Assembly (NCBI GenBank): GCA_025736915.1
Contig: CP107049.1
Location: 2,666,001 to 2,730,000 of the forward strand
DNA: 64,000 nt
Direction: 5' to 3'
DNA from: Acinetobacter nosocomialis
Lineage (GTDB): Bacteria; Pseudomonadota; Gammaproteobacteria; Pseudomonadales; Moraxellaceae
Position numbers and translations under genes: made by a program. The notes under the pieces are model-generated. The model searched no databases. It was not told where the DNA came from and was given only the letters and a program-made list of their open reading frames with translations. The first letter of the stretch is position 1. Each line of letters starts with the position of its first letter. Positions 27,922 through 36,723 of the stretch are shown here, piece after piece.

Positions 27922-28851
27922 TTAAGTGTTTATGAGTTTCGCACCGGGCCAGCGCTTTTCATTAATCAGGTTGGTCACACAAGCACGAATCACTACTTTG
28001 GTGGCTAAAGTAGCAGGCGAGAGTTCTTCTTCAGACAGACTAATTAAATAGTTAATGCGTTCAATGGCAGGTTCTACAATGCGCAGTAAACATAGTTCTT
28101 GCCGTGAGTTTAACGATGCGCCCGCAGGTTGGATGGTTGCCATTTCGAGTTGGCTGATGCTTTCCATTAACAAGTGTAGCCCATCAATTTCATAGGCCAC
28201 TTTAAGCTGATGAATTTTCTGTTCGAGCAACAAGCGCAGTCCATGTCGTTGGCTCGGTAAAATTAGCGGAAGTTCTTTTAGCTGTGAATGGGTAATCGTT
28301 TGAGTGTCTATACAGCTTTCAAGATGGTACTGACTCAGCACTTCTTTAGGCGAGATTAAAAACATCTGTTCTTTGACTAAAGGCTGGATGGCCCACTGTG
28401 GATCGACATCGTCACTAAAGATGATGGCAACATCGAGCTGCCTTGCATTAACTAATGCCTTGAGGTCACCCGATAAGCCTTCAATTAGACGGACTTTAAT
28501 GTCGGGGTAGCGGTTTCTCATGAGTTTTAAAAAGTGCGTGCCAATAACCGACGCAACACTCGGCGAAAAACCGACGGTGACATGACCACTTAAACGTGAA
28601 GAATGTGCAGAGTCTACAGCATGGTCTAAGTGCCTAAGCGCCAGTTGAACCTGTTGAAAAAAAGCTAAACCCGCAGGGGTGGGAACTGTACCCAAAGCAG
28701 TACGTTGTAAAAGGCGAATAGAAAGCTCGCTTTCTAATTTTGAGATTTGCTGACTTAATGCAGAAGTTCCAATATCGAGATTTTTTGCAGCTTTACCCAA
28801 GCTTCCTGACTCGATCACCGCAATAAAATACTTTAATTGTTTGAGTTCCAC
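27922..28851 (-). CDS. LysR-family regulator of the tcu locus, paralogue 1 (TcuR-like)
   Basis: A 309-residue LysR regulator. The winged helix-turn-helix MELKQLKYFIAVIESGSLGK continues into SALSQQISKLESEL; the effector domain begins near residue 90 with GHVTVGFSPSVASVIG. It has the same length as, and clear similarity throughout to, the regulator at 31458, so the two are paralogues. It lies upstream of tcuA on the same strand, the place of tcuR in Salmonella. Which gene senses tricarballylate cannot be told. Confidence 0.85.
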   Translation of the reverse strand: MELKQLKYFIAVIESGSLGKAAKNLDIGTSALSQQISKLESELSIRLLQRTALGTVPTPAGLAFFQQVQLALRHLDHAVDSAHSSRLSGHVTVGFSPSVASVIGTHFLKLMRNRYPDIKVRLIEGLSGDLKALVNARQLDVAIIFSDDVDPQWAIQPLVKEQMFLISPKEVLSQYHLESCIDTQTITHSQLKELPLILPSQRHGLRLLLEQKIHQLKVAYEIDGLHLLMESISQLEMATIQPAGASLNSRQELCLLRIVEPAIERINYLISLSEEELSPATLATKVVIRACVTNLINEKRWPGAKLINT

Positions 28852-28943
28852 GGCAAATACTACATAGTCCTTTATTGGTTATTCTACACTGGTTTATCGC
28901 TATACATTTTGTTCTATTACGCTGAGTAAACCACCAACAGAGT

Positions 28944-28976
28944 AAAGGCAACATCACCTCAAGATGTTGCCTTTTA
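28944..28976 (-). terminator. Terminator behind the ModA-like gene
   Basis: Stem AAAGGCAACATC (28944-28955) / GATGTTGCCTTT (28963-28974), loop ACCTCAA. It lies just past the stop codon of the minus-strand gene at 28983 and separates it from the LysR gene. Confidence 0.75.
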
Positions 28977-28982
28977 GAGCTT

Positions 28983-29777
28983 TTATTGTTTAACCTGCTC
29001 AAGACCCTGTTCTTCAATAATTTGTGTTGCTTGTGGTGACTTCACAAATTTGATGAGTTCTTTTGCGACTTTTTCATGTTCAGAGTTTTTACCAATGCCC
29101 GCTGCAAATACAGTGACTTTTTGATAAGGCGCAGGAATTGGGCCGACTAAATCAACTTGACCATATTGGCCTGTAAAAGGTTTGATTTCACTAATTTGCT
29201 GGAAACCAATATCGAACTGACCTTCAGCAATACGTTTTGCAACGCGGTCACCGACCACTTTTTCTGCTTTACCAGAAATCACTTTGTATTCGACAGGTGG
29301 GAAGCTTGGGAAAACATCTTTTTCAAGATGCGTACCGCTCGCACTTGCTGAATAGCCAATGTGCTTAGCATTTAATAAAACTTTTTCAAATTTTGCCGCA
29401 GAGCTAATATCTGGTTTTGGTGCACCTTTAGGCACAGCCATACCAATGCTTGAATTGACTAAAGCACTTTGTGAATTTGGGTCTACATAACCTTTTTCTG
29501 CAAGCTTGTTCAGTTCAGGAGCAGCCAACACCACCACATCAAAATGTTCACCACGATCGAGTCGATTTGGAATTGCAGTTGGCGACGCGCCCATTGATGA
29601 ACCAGACGAAAGGTGAACCGTGTGACCAGTTTGCTTTTCAAATATTGGAATGAGTTTTTCCATAGATGAATAGAAACCGCCTGAACTAATCACTTCGAGT
29701 GTATCTGCGTTAGCAAGCGTTGAGCCTAAGCCTGCACCAGCTAGGCAAATGGTCATGAAGATAGGGGACTTTTTCAT
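28983..29777 (-). CDS. Periplasmic ModA-like substrate-binding protein without ABC partners
   Basis: A 264-residue type 2 periplasmic binding protein related to ModA. The signal peptide (FMTICLAGAGLGSTLANA) is followed by DTLEVISSGGFYSSMEKLIPIF, and GSSMGASPTAIPNRLDRGEHFDVVVLAAP is the conserved oxyanion-binding part, split here as GSSMGASPTAIP and FDVVVLAAP. No permease or ATPase is present. It lies between the MFS carrier gene and the LysR gene of the tcu locus, so a role in capturing a carboxylate, not molybdate, is the better guess. Confidence 0.82.
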   Translation of the reverse strand: MKKSPIFMTICLAGAGLGSTLANADTLEVISSGGFYSSMEKLIPIFEKQTGHTVHLSSGSSMGASPTAIPNRLDRGEHFDVVVLAAPELNKLAEKGYVDPNSQSALVNSSIGMAVPKGAPKPDISSAAKFEKVLLNAKHIGYSASASGTHLEKDVFPSFPPVEYKVISGKAEKVVGDRVAKRIAEGQFDIGFQQISEIKPFTGQYGQVDLVGPIPAPYQKVTVFAAGIGKNSEHEKVAKELIKFVKSPQATQIIEEQGLEQVKQ

Positions 29778-29868
29778 AGTATCTCACTTTAATGATAGGA
29801 GAGCACAGTACGGAGACTTAAGATCTGCCGTACTGTTCATTAAAATTTCAGGTTAAGTCGTTATTGTT

Positions 29869-31179
29869 TTAAGCGCTAACCTTCGCAGGTTCAGCAATTG
29901 GGTCTGCATTCTTCTGCTTAGAACCACGACATAGATATAAGCTTGAGATTAAGCTACATACCGCTGCTAACATCAGCCAGAATGCTGGTGTGCTTGCATT
30001 ACCTGTGTTTTCGACAAGGTACGTACAAGCCATTGGAGTCATACCACCAAAAATAGCGGCTGCAAGGCTGAACGCTAAAGAGAAGCCAACTGTACGTACA
30101 CGTTTTGGCATTACTTCGGCAAGTGTTGCGACCATGGTGCCGTTGTACATACCAAAGAAGAATGAGAAGTAAGCAAGCGTAATAATTAGATTGGTAAAGC
30201 TAATGTCACTCACCAACCAGCTTAAAACTGGATAAGTTGTAAAGATGGCAAGGGTTGTAATGCCGACTAAAACAGGACGACGACCAATTTTGTCTGAAAG
30301 CAAGCCACCCATTGGTAACCAGAAGAAATTCGATAAACCTACAAACACAGTCGCTAAAAGGCTATCTGTTACCGACATTTCTAAAGTACGTTTTGCATAC
30401 ACCGTGGTGTAAACCGTAATGAAATAGAAAGTGGTTGTGGTCATCGCACTCATCATCATGCCCGCAAGTACGATGCGCCAGTTGTTTGCAAGTGTGCTGA
30501 AAATTTCTTTGGTTGATGGATGAGTTTTTTGTGCTTTAAAGTCTTCAGTTTCCTCTAATGTACGGCGGAACAAGAAGATTAAAGGAATAATCAAACAACC
30601 AATTAAGAATGGAATACGCCAGCCCCATTCACCCACTTGAGCATGAGTTAAAATGGTGTTGAGCCAGTAGCCAAGTAATGCTGCAAACACAACCGCAATT
30701 TGTTGGCTGCCAGACTGCCAGCTTGTAATAAATCCACGGTTTTTATCTGTTGCAATTTCAGCTAGATAAATCGATACACCGCCAGATTCAACACCTGCCG
30801 AGAAGCCTTGTAATAGACGTCCAATCACCACCAAAATTGGCGCAATAATACCAATGGTTTCATAACCCGGTACAAAGGTAATTAAGATGGTTCCGATTGC
30901 CATAAGGCTTAAAGTCACAATAAGACCTTTACGTCGACCAACTCTGTCGACATAAGCGCCCAAGAAAATAGCGCCGAGAGGACGCATAAGAAAACCCGCA
31001 GCAAATACGGTAAATGTCATCATTAAAGAGACATATTCATTTTCAGAGTGGAAAAATTTTGCTGCGATATAAGTGGCATAGAAACCAAAAAGAAAAAAAT
31101 CGTACTGTTCTAAAAAGTTGCCACTCGTTACATTTAATATTTTTTTAAAAGTAGCCCTACGGTTATTCACGACATCCAT
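29869..31179 (-). CDS. tcuC: MFS tricarballylate/citrate:H+ symporter (TcuC-like)
   Basis: A 436-residue major facilitator of the metabolite:H+ symporter type. It begins like CitA/Tcu[26 protein letters not shown], given here as its parts [15 protein letters not shown]. The helix 2-3 loop [15 protein letters not shown] and the later [14 protein letters not shown] are signature motifs. Position with tcuA and tcuB makes it the uptake step of tricarballylate or a related tricarboxylate such as citrate or aconitate. Substrate choice is inferred. Confidence 0.87.
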   Translation of the reverse strand: MDVVNNRRATFKKILNVTSGNFLEQYDFFLFGFYATYIAAKFFHSENEYVSLMMTFTVFAAGFLMRPLGAIFLGAYVDRVGRRKGLIVTLSLMAIGTILITFVPGYETIGIIAPILVVIGRLLQGFSAGVESGGVSIYLAEIATDKNRGFITSWQSGSQQIAVVFAALLGYWLNTILTHAQVGEWGWRIPFLIGCLIIPLIFLFRRTLEETEDFKAQKTHPSTKEIFSTLANNWRIVLAGMMMSAMTTTTFYFITVYTTVYAKRTLEMSVTDSLLATVFVGLSNFFWLPMGGLLSDKIGRRPVLVGITTLAIFTTYPVLSWLVSDISFTNLIITLAYFSFFFGMYNGTMVATLAEVMPKRVRTVGFSLAFSLAAAIFGGMTPMACTYLVENTGNASTPAFWLMLAAVCSLISSLYLCRGSKQKNADPIAEPAKVSA

Positions 31180-31457
31180 TGGAGACCTCCTTGGCCTGAC
31201 AAAATGGAAACATTCACGATCTTCAATGGAGGGCCTTAAATCGACTCATTCAATAAACCTAAATAGCAAATGGGTTAGAGATGAGATTTAAAGGTGTCCT
31301 TCGTAGAAAATGTGATGCCTTGTTTCCAGTTCAAACTACACATCTATAATTCGATAAACAGAAATTCACTTATCATTCAGATGAAAATGTAATCTCAAAC
31401 AGCAGGAGGGAGTGAGAGGGCAAAATTAATTAGGTATTTAATAAAATTAATGACCCT

Positions 31458-32387
31458 TTATAAAATAATTTCAGAACATGGCCAAATTTGGTTTTGAATC
31501 AACTCTTTCACACAGGCTTTAATTGCCGATTTTGCAGCGAGTGCAGCAGGTGATAATTCTTCTTCGGCAAGGCTGACTAAGTAATTGATTCGCTCAACTT
31601 CAGGATCAATCAATTTAAGTAGTTGAAGCTTGTGTTTGTACTCTTGCAGACAAGCACTTCCGGGGCGGACGCTGGCAAGGTCGAGGTGAATCAGGCTATC
31701 CATCAGCAAGTGCAGGCCATCAATTTCATAGACGACATTGAGTTGACCAATCTTGTGCTCAAGCAGTTTTCTTAAGCTATGACGCTGACGTGGCAACACT
31801 AAAGGAATATCGCCAATTTGTTGAGACCGAATAATGCCGCTTTTGATGCACTCAGCAAGACCGTATTTTTCGAGCACTTCTTTTCGTGCCATTAAATACA
31901 TTTGCTCGCGTACCAGCGGTTGTATTGACCATTGCTTGTCAATTTCATTGGTAAAAATAATGGCAATATCAAGCTGACGTGAATTAATCGACTGAATCAG
32001 GTTGCCCGACAGCGTTTCCACAATTTCTAGGCGAATGTCTGGATAGCGTTCAGACATTAATTTCATTAAAGGGATGCCAATTAAAGCGGTAATGGTAGGT
32101 GGAAAACCAAGACTCACATGGCCTGAAAGCCGTGCCGAATGGGCAGCATCTACCGCAAAGTTAATCTGACGTAAAATGAGTTGAGAATGTTTTAAAAAGG
32201 CGAGGCCTGCGGGAGTTGGGGTCACACCAAAAGCATTACGCTGTAATAGGCGAATGCTTAGCTCTTGTTCTAGCTTGCTAATTTGTTGACTGATTGCTGA
32301 CGCACCGACATCGAGTTTTTGAGCAGCTTTACCAATACTGCCTGCTTCAACCACCGTCAAAAAATATTTTATTTGCTTGATTTCCAT
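31458..32387 (-). CDS. LysR-family regulator of the tcu locus, paralogue 2
   Basis: A 309-residue LysR regulator, paralogous to the one at 27922. It shares KAAQKLDVGASAISQQISKL with near-identical spacing, LSIRLLQR, PTPAGLAF, QLDIAIIF, VYEIDGLHLLMDS and the C-terminal EEELSPAALAAKSAIKAC. It is transcribed in the direction of the tcuC-like gene. The 278 bases between them show no clear palindrome. The pair may share or divide the control of the carrier and the enzymes. Confidence 0.85.
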   Translation of the reverse strand: MEIKQIKYFLTVVEAGSIGKAAQKLDVGASAISQQISKLEQELSIRLLQRNAFGVTPTPAGLAFLKHSQLILRQINFAVDAAHSARLSGHVSLGFPPTITALIGIPLMKLMSERYPDIRLEIVETLSGNLIQSINSRQLDIAIIFTNEIDKQWSIQPLVREQMYLMARKEVLEKYGLAECIKSGIIRSQQIGDIPLVLPRQRHSLRKLLEHKIGQLNVVYEIDGLHLLMDSLIHLDLASVRPGSACLQEYKHKLQLLKLIDPEVERINYLVSLAEEELSPAALAAKSAIKACVKELIQNQIWPCSEIIL

Positions 32388-32587
32388 AATAAATGTATTC
32401 GCTCATCATCCTTAATTTATAGAGATATGAAGGATTGGGAAATCTATCATGTGCTTTAATATTAACAGCAATAAATACAAAAGTTTCTTAAAAAATTATC
32501 TGAAAGTTTTAAATCTTTGTCGTCTTTAATCTTGAGTTCAAAGGAAATTATCTCACTTCAGAGAGGCAATCGTATAATTTTTAAATA

Positions 32588-32651
32588 TGGCATCCACAGT
32601 CAACGAATTGGCGTTTGGAGCTAAGCGCACCACTCAAAATCTAAATAAAGT
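32588..32651 (+). promoter_or_regulatory. 64-bp upstream element, copy A (FadL-like gene)
   Basis: Aligns without gaps to 36632-36695, with about 49 of 64 bases identical. Shared blocks include TGGCATCCA, ATTGGCGTTT, GAGCTAAGC and TCTAAATAAAGT. Two TGGC cores stand 21 bp apart (32588 and 32609), two helical turns, as expected for the direct-repeat site of an AraC-type protein. The AraC gene lies between the two copies. Copy A ends 34 bases before the FadL-like start. Confidence 0.8.
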
Positions 32652-32685
32652 GAACAATCAAAATAAAAAAATCCAGGATGGATCC

Positions 32686-34071
32686 ATGATTTTTGTCGTA
32701 AGAAATAGAACATTAGTATTGGGAATCGCTTCAATTTGTACAAGTGCATTACAGGCTGCTGCATTTGATAAAACAGGCCAATCCGTATCAGCATTTTTAC
32801 AACCGGGAAATTACTTTGAAGCAGGTCTTGGTGTGACAGATACTGATTTAAAAGGAGTGGAATCTGGTACTAACCCTTCCCATCAGTCAATTTCCGACAT
32901 TGCCAATACAGATTATCGGCCGACTGCGGCTTTAAAATTTCAGCTTGCACCGCAGTATTCATTTGGGTTGCTTTACGATCAGCCTTTTGGTGCTGACACA
33001 GAATATTCTGGTGTAAATGGCTTTATCGCAACGCCGAAAGACACAGTTATGCTTCCCGGTATTACGACTACAAGCCTTGCAAATGCTACTTCTGGTCAAG
33101 TTCCCACAGGAAATGCAAAATCAGAATTTGATATACAAAATTTAAGCTTTATTTTGGGATATCAACCCACAAAAAACTGGAATCTTTATGCGGGGCCAGT
33201 CTATCAAACCTTTAAAAGTCAGGTTGAATTAAGGGGTAATGTATTTAGTCTTTATAACGGCTATGACTTTCACACCAAAACTGTAGGTGACTTGGGATGG
33301 TTAGCAGGGCTTGCCTACCAGATTCCAGAAAAAGCTGTGAAAGTCTCATTAACCTACCGTTCAGCCATTACCCATAAAGTAAACGCGACTGAAAATGCCC
33401 CACTCATTGAGATGTTAAGCACTCAACAAGGTCGTGATTTAGTTAATCAGCATCTAGACTACATGATTTCTATTGGTCAGATGACTCCACAAAAGAAAGC
33501 TTACTTAAATCAGATTATTGCTAATTTGCCAGAACAAGAAGATACAGGTACAACAAAATTTAAATCTCCTGATTCAGTGAATTTGGAGTTCCAGACAGGA
33601 CTTCGTCAGGGAACGTTACTGTTTGGTAGTTTACGCTGGGTAAATTGGAGTGACCTCGCTCTACAGCCTTATCGCTTCGGTGAGATCTCAAAAGTTGTTG
33701 GCGTACTATCAACGCCAAGCCGTCCGGAAGGTTTTAATTTGGTTCGTTATTATGATGACCAATGGTCTTTAAATTTGGGTTTAGGACAACGCTTTTCGCC
33801 AAAATGGTTAGGTTCTGTGTCAGTTGGATGGGACTCAGGAGCAGGAGATAAAGTCTCAACGGGTGGCCCAACTAAGGGATATTACAACTTGGGCTTGGGT
33901 GCTCAATATAGCCCGACATCGCAATACTTTATTTCTGGTGGTGTGAAGTATTACTGGTTAGGCGATGCAAAAGCTCAGCTTGGCGCACAGGCGGGTAGTG
34001 ACTATTATGTAGGTGAGTTTAAGGATAACCACTCAGTCAGCTATGGCTTAAAAATTGGATATAAATTTTAA
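32686..34071 (+). CDS. FadL/OmpP1-family outer-membrane transporter
   Basis: A 461-residue beta-barrel of the FadL type, which lets hydrophobic compounds cross the outer membrane. The signal peptide (LGIASICTSALQAAA) is followed by the N-terminal hatch-like segment and strands with alternating aromatics, ending in SVSYGLKIGYKF with terminal Phe. I use ATG 32686 behind AGGATGGATCC; a frame open from 32587 covers the upstream regulatory element and lacks a signal peptide. It is followed after 33 bases by the M20 hydrolase gene. No fatty-acid beta-oxidation genes are near. Confidence 0.87.
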   Translation: MIFVVRNRTLVLGIASICTSALQAAAFDKTGQSVSAFLQPGNYFEAGLGVTDTDLKGVESGTNPSHQSISDIANTDYRPTAALKFQLAPQYSFGLLYDQPFGADTEYSGVNGFIATPKDTVMLPGITTTSLANATSGQVPTGNAKSEFDIQNLSFILGYQPTKNWNLYAGPVYQTFKSQVELRGNVFSLYNGYDFHTKTVGDLGWLAGLAYQIPEKAVKVSLTYRSAITHKVNATENAPLIEMLSTQQGRDLVNQHLDYMISIGQMTPQKKAYLNQIIANLPEQEDTGTTKFKSPDSVNLEFQTGLRQGTLLFGSLRWVNWSDLALQPYRFGEISKVVGVLSTPSRPEGFNLVRYYDDQWSLNLGLGQRFSPKWLGSVSVGWDSGAGDKVSTGGPTKGYYNLGLGAQYSPTSQYFISGGVKYYWLGDAKAQLGAQAGSDYYVGEFKDNHSVSYGLKIGYKF

Positions 34072-34104
34072 AATTAAATCAGTCATTTATAAGGTTTTAA
34101 TTAC

Positions 34105-35472
34105 ATGAATAAAATCATTAAAAACAGCCTATTTTTAGGATTATCGACTTTCATTGCAGGTTATGGAACTCTCCTTCATGCGGAAGCAAGTCCAACAACT
34201 TTGCCAGCGGTTTCGCAAAAAGCGTTAACTATTATTGATGGCCAAACAGAATGGTTAAGTAAGGTCTATAAAGACATTCATGAACACCCTGAACTTGGGT
34301 TTATGGAAACGCGTACTTCTGCCATTGTGGCCAAAGAACTTAAGTCACTGGGTTTTGACGTTAAAACCGGAATAGCCAAGACAGGCGTAGTTGGTATTTT
34401 AAAAAATGGTGAAGGGCCAACGGTCATGTACCGTGCCGATATGGATGCCAATACTGTTGAAGAAGCGACTGGTCTACCATATGCGAGTAAAGTACGCGTA
34501 AAACTCGATGATGGAACTGAAACACCTGTAGCACATATGTGCGGTCATGATGCACATGTGACATGGATGCTCAGCATGGCAAAAACATTAGTGGCTTTAA
34601 AAAAGGAATGGAGCGGAACTATTATTTTAGTCGCGCAACCTGCCGAAGAGCCGATCACAGGTGCAAAAGCTATGGTGACCGATGGCTTATGGACAAAATA
34701 TAACTTACCAAAACCTGATTATTTCTTTGCCGTGCATACCACACCTGCACCTGTGGGCGTGGTCATCAATGCACCGGGACCACGTATGGCGGGAACCGAC
34801 CAGCTTGATGTTTTATTTAAAGGTGTGGGTGGGCATGGCTCATTACCAATGCTCACCAAGAACCCGATTAGCATGGCTGCAAACGCAGTGACTCAATATC
34901 AAACCATTATGGGTAATGCAGTTGATCCGCAACAAGCGGCAGTGTTATCGATAGGCTCAATTCAGGCTGGAAACTCGAATAACGTGATTCCTTCTACGGC
35001 ATTAGTCAAAATGAATTTGCGCTGGTTTGATCCAAAAGTGCGTGAAACCATGTTAAATAATATTAAGTCTATGAGTGAAGGTGCCGCCCAAATGCAGGGT
35101 ATGGGTAAAGATCAATTACCTACCTTTACGTTTAAAGGTTCGAGCACACCTGTAGTTAACAATAAAGAATTTTCGGCACGTTTAAACGGGCCTTTAAAAG
35201 CATTATTAGGCGATAAACATGTTCTAACTGAGTATCCTGCGGTTATGGGGTCTGAAGATGTTCACCATTTGTTAGGCGACCAAAAAGACATTCCGTTTAA
35301 CTTTATGTTTATTGGTGTAGCAGATCCTGTTGTGTTCGCCAATGCAGTCAAGCAAGGCAAACCTGTGCCTTATATTCCACATAGTCCAAACTACATTGTT
35401 GATTTAAAAGCTTTGCCAGTTGGTGCCAAAGTCACTACAGTTTCGATGTTAGAACTACTTACTAAAAAATAA
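34105..35472 (+). CDS. Exported M20-family amidohydrolase/aminoacylase
   Basis: A 455-residue metallohydrolase with an N-terminal signal peptide (FLGLSTFIAGYGTLLHAEA), so it works in the periplasm or is anchored there. M20D features are DIHEHPELGFMETRTS, the metal ligands CGHDAHVTWML and AEEPITGA, and the dimerisation domain from ~residue 235 (GGHGSLPMLTKNPI). Relatives split amide bonds of N-acyl amino acids, hippurate or IAA conjugates. Its partner FadL-like porin makes a hydrophobic N-acyl substrate attractive, but this is inferred. Confidence 0.85.
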   Translation: MNKIIKNSLFLGLSTFIAGYGTLLHAEASPTTLPAVSQKALTIIDGQTEWLSKVYKDIHEHPELGFMETRTSAIVAKELKSLGFDVKTGIAKTGVVGILKNGEGPTVMYRADMDANTVEEATGLPYASKVRVKLDDGTETPVAHMCGHDAHVTWMLSMAKTLVALKKEWSGTIILVAQPAEEPITGAKAMVTDGLWTKYNLPKPDYFFAVHTTPAPVGVVINAPGPRMAGTDQLDVLFKGVGGHGSLPMLTKNPISMAANAVTQYQTIMGNAVDPQQAAVLSIGSIQAGNSNNVIPSTALVKMNLRWFDPKVRETMLNNIKSMSEGAAQMQGMGKDQLPTFTFKGSSTPVVNNKEFSARLNGPLKALLGDKHVLTEYPAVMGSEDVHHLLGDQKDIPFNFMFIGVADPVVFANAVKQGKPVPYIPHSPNYIVDLKALPVGAKVTTVSMLELLTKK

Positions 35473-35484
35473 GTTACTCATAAA

Positions 35485-35516
35485 AAAAAGGTGCACTTAC
35501 ATGCATCTTTTTTTTC
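35485..35516 (+). terminator. Terminator between M20 and AraC genes
   Basis: Stem AAAGGTGCA / TGCATCTTT with loop CTTACA and a run of eight T, in the 58-base convergent gap. Confidence 0.8.
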
Positions 35517-35530
35517 TAAGTTTTTAAAAG

Positions 35531-36538
35531 TTAAGAGCAAGCCAGATATTTTTCTCGATAATGGATTGGTGATAAATCGGTCCAGCGGCGAAACGCGCGG
35601 GTAAAACTACTGACATCGGTAAAGCCAAGAATATAAGCAATCTCAGTAATATTATGGCTTGAGTTTTTAATATACGATAAGGCGAGCTCATGCCGAGTCT
35701 GATCAAGTAACTCACTATAAGAGGTGTTTTCGGCAGAAAGTTTGCGTTGCAGACTCCGTATGCTTAAGCCCAGACTTTTCGCAACGTCTTGTTGTTGAAA
35801 ATCACCTGTAGATAATTTTTCAATTAATTTTACTTTCACTCGTGCCAATATATTTTCTTTATCGAGCCGAGCCAGATAACGATTAATAATTTCATCATAT
35901 TCTTGAGTGAGAGTCGGATTTGCACCTTCTAGTGGTTGTTCTATCGTTGCCGTATCAAACACAATCATGTCTTTGGGTGCATTAAAGACGATGGGAGCTT
36001 TTAAAATACTCTGGAATGTTTCTAAATCTTCAGGTTCTGAACGTCTAAGTTCAATGCGTAATGGCGAAAAAACAGAGCCTTGTAAAGCACGACTTGAGCG
36101 AATAAAAACGGAAATAAATGCATCTATTGACTCGGGCTGAACTTCGTCGGGAACATGAATAACAAAATAATGATTATTTTCTTGCCCATAAAACTCTAGC
36201 TCTGGAATATCCGTAACCACACGAAAATAACGAATAATTCTTAGAAACATCTCTTTTAGAGTAGTGCTAGTAATCAGTGAATGCCCTAACACATGAAAAG
36301 TATTTTGGTTGACTTGGCTGGCAACTCTAAGGCCAAAACATGAATCTTGAGTTTTCTGAACTGCTAATTTCCATAAATTTGCTGTTTGTTTTAATGAATA
36401 TCGTGCATCAGGATTACTCAGAGCCTGAATATCTAAACCTGCTTGTTCTAATAAAGGTTGACTATCAACACCGGCTTTTTCGAGCGCTTTTTGAATCGCT
36501 TTCACCCAGCTAGCCAATGCCGTTGCTGTCTGTGGCAT
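35531..36538 (-). CDS. AraC-family regulator of the porin/hydrolase/desaturase cluster
   Basis: A 335-residue regulator with an N-terminal ligand domain of the arabinose-binding/OruR type (MPQTATALASWVKAIQKALE onwards) and two C-terminal helix-turn-helix motifs: DVAKSLGLSIRSLQRKLS and ITEIAYILGFTDVSSFTRAF, ending RRWTDLSPIHYRE. I use ATG 36538; a further 18 residues are possible. It is divergent from the desaturase-like gene and lies between two copies of a 64-bp element with TGGC repeats, its likely target. Confidence 0.88.
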   Translation of the reverse strand: MPQTATALASWVKAIQKALEKAGVDSQPLLEQAGLDIQALSNPDARYSLKQTANLWKLAVQKTQDSCFGLRVASQVNQNTFHVLGHSLITSTTLKEMFLRIIRYFRVVTDIPELEFYGQENNHYFVIHVPDEVQPESIDAFISVFIRSSRALQGSVFSPLRIELRRSEPEDLETFQSILKAPIVFNAPKDMIVFDTATIEQPLEGANPTLTQEYDEIINRYLARLDKENILARVKVKLIEKLSTGDFQQQDVAKSLGLSIRSLQRKLSAENTSYSELLDQTRHELALSYIKNSSHNITEIAYILGFTDVSSFTRAFRRWTDLSPIHYREKYLACS

Positions 36539-36631
36539 GTTATGTCCTATAACTTGTGATTCATATTCCTCTGAACAGTATAAAAGATTCAAAACTAAAA
36601 AATCTTTTGTTTATTCTGAATCTTTTTATTT

Positions 36632-36695
36632 TGGCATCCATAGCCAATAGATTGGCGTTTCGAGCTAAGCACACTTAGGGTGATCTAAATAAAGT
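36632..36695 (+). promoter_or_regulatory. 64-bp upstream element, copy B (desaturase-like gene)
   Basis: Ungapped partner of copy A at 32588-32651, offset 4044 bases. TGGC cores lie at 36632 and 36653, 21 bp apart. It stands between the AraC gene and the His-box membrane enzyme, 28 bases before the latter's start, so a single regulator could switch on both units. Confidence 0.8.
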
Positions 36696-36723
36696 AGAGG
36701 CATGAAAAACTGAGGAATAACGG

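Noticed and set aside
32587..32685. Upstream extension of the FadL-like ORF
   Set aside because: It would cover the 64-bp element shared with 36632 and displace the signal peptide.
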